Part shown: piece after piece, positions 14,436 to 18,145 of the stretch
Position numbering within the stretch: the stretch's first letter is position 1
Layout: every line of letters starts with the position of its first letter
Assembly: GCA_050250795.1 (NCBI GenBank)
Contig: JBFWNZ010000036.1
Span: 1-18,145 of the forward strand
Direction: 5' to 3'
DNA: 18,145 nt
Origin: JBFWNZ01 sp050250795
GTDB lineage: Bacteria > Pseudomonadota > Alphaproteobacteria > UBA8366
The notes under the pieces: model-generated
The model's input: the letters and a program-made list of their open reading frames with translations, nothing else
Told to the model about the DNA's origin: nothing
Databases searched by the model: none
Program-made: the position numbers and the translations under genes

Positions 14436-14482
14436 GTCCTGGATATGCCCCGAATTCCACCGCTTGCCAAGGCCGCGACGAT

Positions 14483-14511
14483 CTTGACGCGGCGCGCCGG
14501 TCCCCCGATTT
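14483..14511 (+). promoter_or_regulatory. Sigma-32 (RpoH)-type promoter upstream of htpX
   Basis: CTTGACG (14483-14489), 14-base spacer, CCCGATTT (14504-14511). Compared with the E. coli sigma-32 consensus CTTGAAA and CCCCATNT, the -35 matches 5 of 7 and the -10 7 of 8, with spacing in the accepted range. Transcription would start near 14518, leaving about 30 bases including AAGGA at 14532-14536 before the GTG at 14548. HtpX is a known heat-shock gene in E. coli, which fits. Confidence 0.5.
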
Positions 14512-14547
14512 ATCCGGAGACGCAATCTTGGAAGGACGCCGACGACC

Positions 14548-15408
14548 GTGAGCTACACGCGCACCGCCCTGTTGATGGCCGGAATGACGGGCCTGTTCGC
14601 CGCCTGCGGCTGGTTCCTGGGCGGCCAGGGCGGCATGATGATCGCCTTCCTGATCGCGGCGGGCATGAACTTCTTCGCCTATTGGAACGCCGACAAGATG
14701 GTGCTGCGCATGCATGGCGCGCAGCCGGTCAGCAAGGCCCAGGCGCCGGCGCTCTATGGCATCGTGGAGCAGCTCGCGCATCGTGCCGGCATGCCGATGC
14801 CCAAGGTCTATATCGTCGAATCCGACCAGCCCAACGCGTTCGCGACCGGCCGCAATCCCGAGAACGCCGCAGTCGCCGCCACGACCGGCCTGCTGCGCCA
14901 TCTGAGCCAGGAGGAAATCGCCGGCGTGATGGCGCATGAGCTGGCGCATATCAAGAACCGCGACACGCTGATCATGACGATCACGGCGACCATCGCCGGC
15001 GCGATCTCGATGCTGGCCAATTTCGCGCTGTTCTTCGGCGGCAACAGCGACAGCCGCAACAATCCGCTGGGCATCGTCGGTGTGATCCTGGTGATGATCC
15101 TGGCGCCGATGGCGGCGATGCTGGTGCAGATGGCGATCAGCCGGACGCGCGAATACGAAGCCGACCGGATCGGAGCCGAGATTTCCGGCCGACCGCTCTG
15201 GCTCACCAGCGCGCTCGACAAGCTGCAGCGCGGCGCGGCGGTCATCGACAATCCGACGGCCGAGGCCAACCCGGCCAGCGCGCATGTGTTCATCGTGAAC
15301 CCGCTGCACGCGAACAGCGTGGACAGCCTGTTCTCGACCCATCCGAAGACCGAGAACCGTATCCGCCGCCTGCGCGAGCTGGCCGGCGACGCCGGTCCCT
15401 GGGGCTGA
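14548..15408 (+). CDS. htpX: Membrane-bound M48 zinc protease HtpX
   Basis: Inner-membrane protease that degrades misfolded membrane proteins alongside FtsH. It is 286 residues, usual for HtpX. It has two N-terminal helices (about 8-22 and 28-45), the zinc site HELAH (130-134), two further hydrophobic segments (142-163 and 173-196), and the third ligand in EYEAD (202-206). NAFATGRNPENAAVAAT (96-112) is characteristic of HtpX. The start is GTG at 14548 with AAGGA eleven bases upstream. The C-terminal FSTHPKTENRIRRL matches the family end. It is followed after ten bases by rsmB, so the two are probably cotranscribed. A sigma-32-like promoter precedes it. Confidence 0.95.
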   Translation: MSYTRTALLMAGMTGLFAACGWFLGGQGGMMIAFLIAAGMNFFAYWNADKMVLRMHGAQPVSKAQAPALYGIVEQLAHRAGMPMPKVYIVESDQPNAFATGRNPENAAVAATTGLLRHLSQEEIAGVMAHELAHIKNRDTLIMTITATIAGAISMLANFALFFGGNSDSRNNPLGIVGVILVMILAPMAAMLVQMAISRTREYEADRIGAEISGRPLWLTSALDKLQRGAAVIDNPTAEANPASAHVFIVNPLHANSVDSLFSTHPKTENRIRRLRELAGDAGPWG

Positions 15409-15418
15409 GATCGTCCGC

Positions 15419-16705
15419 GTGAACAATCAGACCGGCGCCCGCGGGGTCGCCTTCGATCTGTTGCAGGCCGTGCTGCGGCGGCATCGGCCGCTTGACGAGG
15501 CCCTGTCCGACCATCCGGAAATTGGCGGGCTTGAGGCTCGCGACCGTGCCTTCGCACGACTTCTGGTCGCGACCGCGCTGCGCCGGCTGGGCAGTATCGA
15601 TGCCCTGATCGACGCCCGACTGCGCACCCCCCTGCCGCGCCAGGCGATGCCCGTCCGCGACGCGCTGCGATTGGGCGTTGCGCAGCTGGTCTTTCTGGGC
15701 ACGCCGCCGCATGCCGCGGTCGACACGACGGTGGCGCAGGTCGGCGCGCTCGGATTCGAGAAGCTGAAAGGGCTCGCCAACGCCGTCCTGCGCCGCATCG
15801 CCGGCCAGGGCCGCGACGGTTCGGACGGCGACCCGGAACGGGACACGCCGGACTGGCTGTGGCAGGGCTGGGTCGACGCCTACGGGCCGGCGACGGCCGC
15901 CGGGATCGCCGCCGCGCATCGCCGCGAACCGCCGCTCGACCTGACCGTCCGCACCGATCCGGCCGGCTGGGCCGAAAAACTGGGCGCACAGCTGCTGCCC
16001 ACGGGCAGCCTGCGGCTTGCCCAGGCGGGCGACCCGACCGCCCTGCCGGGCTATGCGGAGGGTGCCTGGTGGGTCCAGGATGCCGCCGCCGCCCTGCCGG
16101 CCCGGCTGCTCGGTCCGATCGCCGGCCGGCCCGTGATCGATCTCTGCGCCGCGCCCGGCGGAAAGACCGCCCAACTGGCCGCGGCAGGGGCGCAGGTCAC
16201 GGCCGTCGACCGCAGCGCCCGGCGGATGGCCACGCTGCAGGCGAATCTCGTCCGGCTGGGCCTGGGCGCCGAGACCGTCGTTGCCGACGCCGCCGAATGG
16301 CGGCCGGCGGAGCCGGCGGCAGCATTGCTGCTGGATGCGCCATGCAGCGCGACCGGCACGATCCGCCGGCATCCCGACATCGCCTATCTGAAACGGCGCG
16401 GCGACATGCCCCGTATCCTGGAAACCCAGGACCGGCTGCTGGCCGCGGCGGCGGAGATGCTGCGGCCCGGCGGCGTGCTGGTCTATGCCGTCTGCTCGCT
16501 GGAACCGGCGGAAGGGCCGGACCGGATCGCGGCCTTTCTGGCCGGCGGCGCCCCCTTCGTCCGCGACCCTGTCCGACCCGAGGAAGCGCCGGCCCTGGAG
16601 GAGGCGCTGGACGGAAATGGCGGCCTGCGCACCCTGCCTTGCCACTGGCAGGCGCAAGGCGGGCTCGACGGGTTCTACATCGCCCGCCTGCGCCGGCGGC
16701 CCTGA
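15419..16705 (+). CDS. rsmB: 16S rRNA (cytosine-967-C5)-methyltransferase RsmB
   Basis: Methylates C967 of 16S rRNA using S-adenosylmethionine. It is 428 residues from a GTG at 15419. The N-terminal NusB-like helical domain is about 5-130 (ARGVAFDLLQAVLRR, DRAFARLLVATALRRLGSID). The Rossmann-fold domain has the AdoMet motif DLCAAPGGKT (241-250), motif IV DAPCSATG with Cys309, and motif VI AVCSLEPAEG with Cys359, the usual two-cysteine arrangement. It ends GLDGFYIARL as family members do. Cys359 would be the catalytic nucleophile and Cys309 the release cysteine, by analogy with E. coli RsmB. The Shine-Dalgarno is weak; translation may depend on coupling to htpX ten bases upstream. RsmF-like specificity is less likely because of the NusB domain. 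Confidence 0.93.
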   Translation: MNNQTGARGVAFDLLQAVLRRHRPLDEALSDHPEIGGLEARDRAFARLLVATALRRLGSIDALIDARLRTPLPRQAMPVRDALRLGVAQLVFLGTPPHAAVDTTVAQVGALGFEKLKGLANAVLRRIAGQGRDGSDGDPERDTPDWLWQGWVDAYGPATAAGIAAAHRREPPLDLTVRTDPAGWAEKLGAQLLPTGSLRLAQAGDPTALPGYAEGAWWVQDAAAALPARLLGPIAGRPVIDLCAAPGGKTAQLAAAGAQVTAVDRSARRMATLQANLVRLGLGAETVVADAAEWRPAEPAAALLLDAPCSATGTIRRHPDIAYLKRRGDMPRILETQDRLLAAAAEMLRPGGVLVYAVCSLEPAEGPDRIAAFLAGGAPFVRDPVRPEEAPALEEALDGNGGLRTLPCHWQAQGGLDGFYIARLRRRP

Positions 16706-16775
16706 CCCGCAACTCGGGCTTTACCGGCCAGGGCCGACAGGATACGACATCGGCGCGGGCAGAAGGAAAACGGGG

Positions 16776-17210
16776 TTGGGCGCCAGACGCGACACGCATG
16801 AGGACTTCTCGCGCGACGAGACGGTCACGGGATCGTCCGATCGCGGCTTCGGGATCGTCTTCGCCGTCGTCTTCACCATCGTCGGGTTATGGCCGCTGAC
16901 CGGCGACCGCGACCCGCGCTGGTGGTCCGTCGCCCTCGCCGCCGCGTTCCTGCTGGCCGCGCTGCTGCGCCCCGGCGTTCTGGCGCCGCTCAACCGGCTC
17001 TGGACGCGGTTCGGCCTGCTGCTGCACAAGATCGTCAATCCGCTGGTGATGGGCCTGATGTTCTTCGTGGTCATCACGCCCATGGGCATCGTCATGCGGA
17101 TGGCGGGAAAGGATCCGATGCGGCTGCGGCGCGACGGCGCGGCGTCGACCTATTGGATCGCACGCGAGCCGCCGGGCCCCGAGCCGCAAAGCATGAAGAA
17201 CCAATTCTAA
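16776..17210 (+). CDS. SxtJ-family small membrane protein
   Basis: 144 residues from a TTG at 16776, chosen because AGAAGGA (16761-16767) lies eight bases upstream and the product starts MGARRDTHEDFSRDE; the open frame further upstream lies inside rsmB. There are three predicted transmembrane helices (about 24-41, 49-70, 84-107) with a charged N-terminus and a polar tail ending SMKNQF. The pattern SSDRGFGIVFAVVF, NRLWTRFGLLLHKIVNPLVMG (broken by a few variable sites) and the GIVMRMAGKDPMRLR stretch are typical of SxtJ-like proteins, whose biochemical role is unknown. It precedes a DUF5989 gene by 12 bases and then a carbamoyltransferase, the order of partners known for this family. A weak TTTACC-N17-TACGAC promoter may lie at 16720-16748. 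Confidence 0.82.
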   Translation: MGARRDTHEDFSRDETVTGSSDRGFGIVFAVVFTIVGLWPLTGDRDPRWWSVALAAAFLLAALLRPGVLAPLNRLWTRFGLLLHKIVNPLVMGLMFFVVITPMGIVMRMAGKDPMRLRRDGAASTYWIAREPPGPEPQSMKNQF

Positions 17211-17222
17211 GGACCGACCGCC

Positions 17223-17372
17223 ATGTCGTTTCTCGCCGAGCTGTGGATGTTCATGCGGGTGCGCAAGAAGTTCTGGATGATTCCGATCCTGGTGATGATG
17301 GTCGTGTTCGGCGGCCTGATCGTGCTCACGAAGGGTAGCGCCATCGCGCCCTTCATCTACACGATCTTCTAG
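17223..17372 (+). CDS. DUF5989 (SxtK-like) 49-residue membrane protein
   Basis: The reading frame from the ATG at 17223 to the TAG at 17370 encodes 49 residues: a basic N-terminal segment (MSFLAELWMFMRVRKKFW) and one transmembrane helix (about 19-37: MIPILVMMVVFGGLIVLT), then a short hydrophobic tail AIAPFIYTIF. AAGGA at 17209-17213 lies nine bases upstream, overlapping the stop of the SxtJ-like gene. The length, the RVRKKFWMIPI motif and the FIYTIF end match the DUF5989 family, found next to SxtJ and carbamoyltransferases. Function is unknown. The carbamoyltransferase gene begins six bases after its stop. Confidence 0.85.
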   Translation: MSFLAELWMFMRVRKKFWMIPILVMMVVFGGLIVLTKGSAIAPFIYTIF

Positions 17373-17378
17373 GCGCCG

Positions 17379-18145
17379 ATGCGCGTCCTCGGCATCTCCG
17401 CCTTCTATCACGACAGCGCCGCCGCCCTGGTGGAGGACGGCCGCATCGTCGCGGCCGCGCAGGAGGAGCGCTTCACCCGCAGGAAACACGATGCGGGTTT
17501 CCCCGCCCACGCCCTCGAATACTGCCTGGAAGCGGCGGGCGTCGGTCTCGACTCCGTGGATTACGTTGCTTTCTACGACAAGCCGTTCCTGAAATTCGAA
17601 CGGCTGATGGAGACCTATCTGGCCTTCGCGCCGCGCGGCTTCCGCAGCTTCGCGATGGCGGTGCCGGTCTGGCTCAAGGAAAAGCTGTTCCAGAAGGACC
17701 TGCTGCGCAAGCAGCTGGCCGCATATGCGCCGGATTTCGACTGGCGCAACAAGCTGCTGTTCGCCGAGCACCACCAGTCGCACGCGGCCAGCGCCTTCTT
17801 CCCATCGCCCTTCGACGAGGCCGTGGTGCTGACCATGGACGGGGTCGGCGAATGGGCCACCACCTCGGTCGGCATCGGGCGCGGCAACAGCCTGGAGATG
17901 ATGCGCGAGATTCACTTCCCGCACTCGCTCGGCCTGCTCTATTCCGCCTTCACCTATTACACCGGGTTCAAGGTCAATTCCGGCGAGTACAAGGTGATGG
18001 GCCTCGCCCCCTATGGCGAACCGCGCTTCAAATCGCTGATCCTCGACAATCTGATCGACGTGAAGGCGGACGGCTCCTTCCGTCTGGACATGTCGTATTT
18101 CGACTACTGCACCGGCCTCACCATGACCAATGCGCGCTTCGACGC
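17379..18145 (+). CDS. NodU/SxtI-family carbamoyltransferase (5' part, runs off the window)
   Basis: The first 255 residues of a protein normally near 600. The family transfers the carbamoyl group from carbamoyl phosphate to a hydroxyl of a sugar or natural product through a carbamoyl-adenylate. Visible signatures: LGISAFYHDSAAALV (4-18) with AQEERFTRRKHDAGFP (27-42), HHQSHAASAFFPSPF (131-145) with the metal-site histidines His131 and His135, TMDGVGEWAT with Asp154 (the partner acidic residue of the Kae1-like domain), and NSGEYKVMGLAPYGEP (200-215). The C-terminal carbamoyl-phosphate-binding domain is outside the window. The ATG at 17379 has only a weak AGG upstream, consistent with coupling to the DUF5989 gene six bases before it. 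The target of carbamoylation cannot be inferred here. Confidence 0.92.
   Translation, partial: MRVLGISAFYHDSAAALVEDGRIVAAAQEERFTRRKHDAGFPAHALEYCLEAAGVGLDSVDYVAFYDKPFLKFERLMETYLAFAPRGFRSFAMAVPVWLKEKLFQKDLLRKQLAAYAPDFDWRNKLLFAEHHQSHAASAFFPSPFDEAVVLTMDGVGEWATTSVGIGRGNSLEMMREIHFPHSLGLLYSAFTYYTGFKVNSGEYKVMGLAPYGEPRFKSLILDNLIDVKADGSFRLDMSYFDYCTGLTMTNARFD

Noticed and set aside
14126..14470. N-terminal extension of ppk2 by 115 codons
   Set aside because: The extension is the out-of-frame reading of the SDHAF4-like gene and is arginine-rich; the ATG at 14125 starts normal PPK2 sequence.
12311..14551. 746-codon plus-strand frame across the Pht5-like gene, ppk2 and the SDHAF4-like gene
   Set aside because: Its composition is repetitive Arg/Gly/Ala, and it covers three supported genes on both strands; a product of GC-rich codon bias.
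14548..15408. HtpX as a third copy from the same duplication as the M48 tandem pair
   Set aside because: HtpX has four membrane segments, HELAH and a different overall plan, so it is a separate M48 subfamily and not a recent duplicate.
16776..18145. Part of a saxitoxin biosynthesis cluster
   Set aside because: Only the carbamoyltransferase-associated genes are present; no sxtA-like or amidinotransferase genes are visible, and the left flank is housekeeping.

Overview
The window looks like chromosomal DNA from a GC-rich alphaproteobacterium, most likely in or near the Rhodospirillales. This rests on protein character, not on a database search: an RpoH-type sigma factor, a DUF1674/SDHAF4 protein of the kind shared by alphaproteobacteria and mitochondria, Rhodospirillales-style M48 and thermonuclease-like proteins, and frequent GTG or TTG starts next to readable Shine-Dalgarno sites. 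Genes are densely packed. No gap exceeds about 115 bases, and I see no transposase, integrase, CRISPR array or phage gene.

Layout. 37-921: heat-shock sigma factor rpoH. 924-4844 (minus): a thermonuclease-like secreted protein whose stop overlaps the start of the first of two tandem, clearly duplicated, Tat-exported M48 metalloproteases. 4941-5912: prolyl aminopeptidase. 5988-6849: a PagL-type lipid A deacylase and a small exported CXXC protein, then a terminator. 6955-7031: tRNA-Arg(CCT) with its own promoter. 7141-8301: a membrane-anchored SGNH hydrolase. 8309-9762 (minus): a diheme cytochrome c and a six-helix ion channel carrying a C-terminal zinc ribbon. 9810-12235 (minus): two overlapping class III CoA-transferases, one without the catalytic aspartate, divergent from a protein of the 4,5-dihydroxyphthalate decarboxylase family (12339-13325). 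13322-14435 (minus): SDHAF4-like protein and a single-domain polyphosphate kinase 2. 14548-16705: htpX and rsmB. 16776-18145: an SxtJ-like membrane protein, a 49-residue DUF5989 membrane protein and the first 255 residues of a NodU/SxtI-type carbamoyltransferase that runs off the end.

How the genes work together. Several belong to envelope upkeep and stress: RpoH, three M48 proteases, PagL, the SGNH hydrolase and HtpX. A sigma-32-like promoter sits in front of htpX. The most system-like parts are (a) the carbamoyltransferase/SxtJ/DUF5989 trio, which has the gene content known from saxitoxin clusters but here has no toxin genes beside it, and (b) the active/pseudo-active CoA-transferase pair beside the Pht5-like protein, which resembles a heteromeric acid-activating enzyme. 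Both functional readings are inference.
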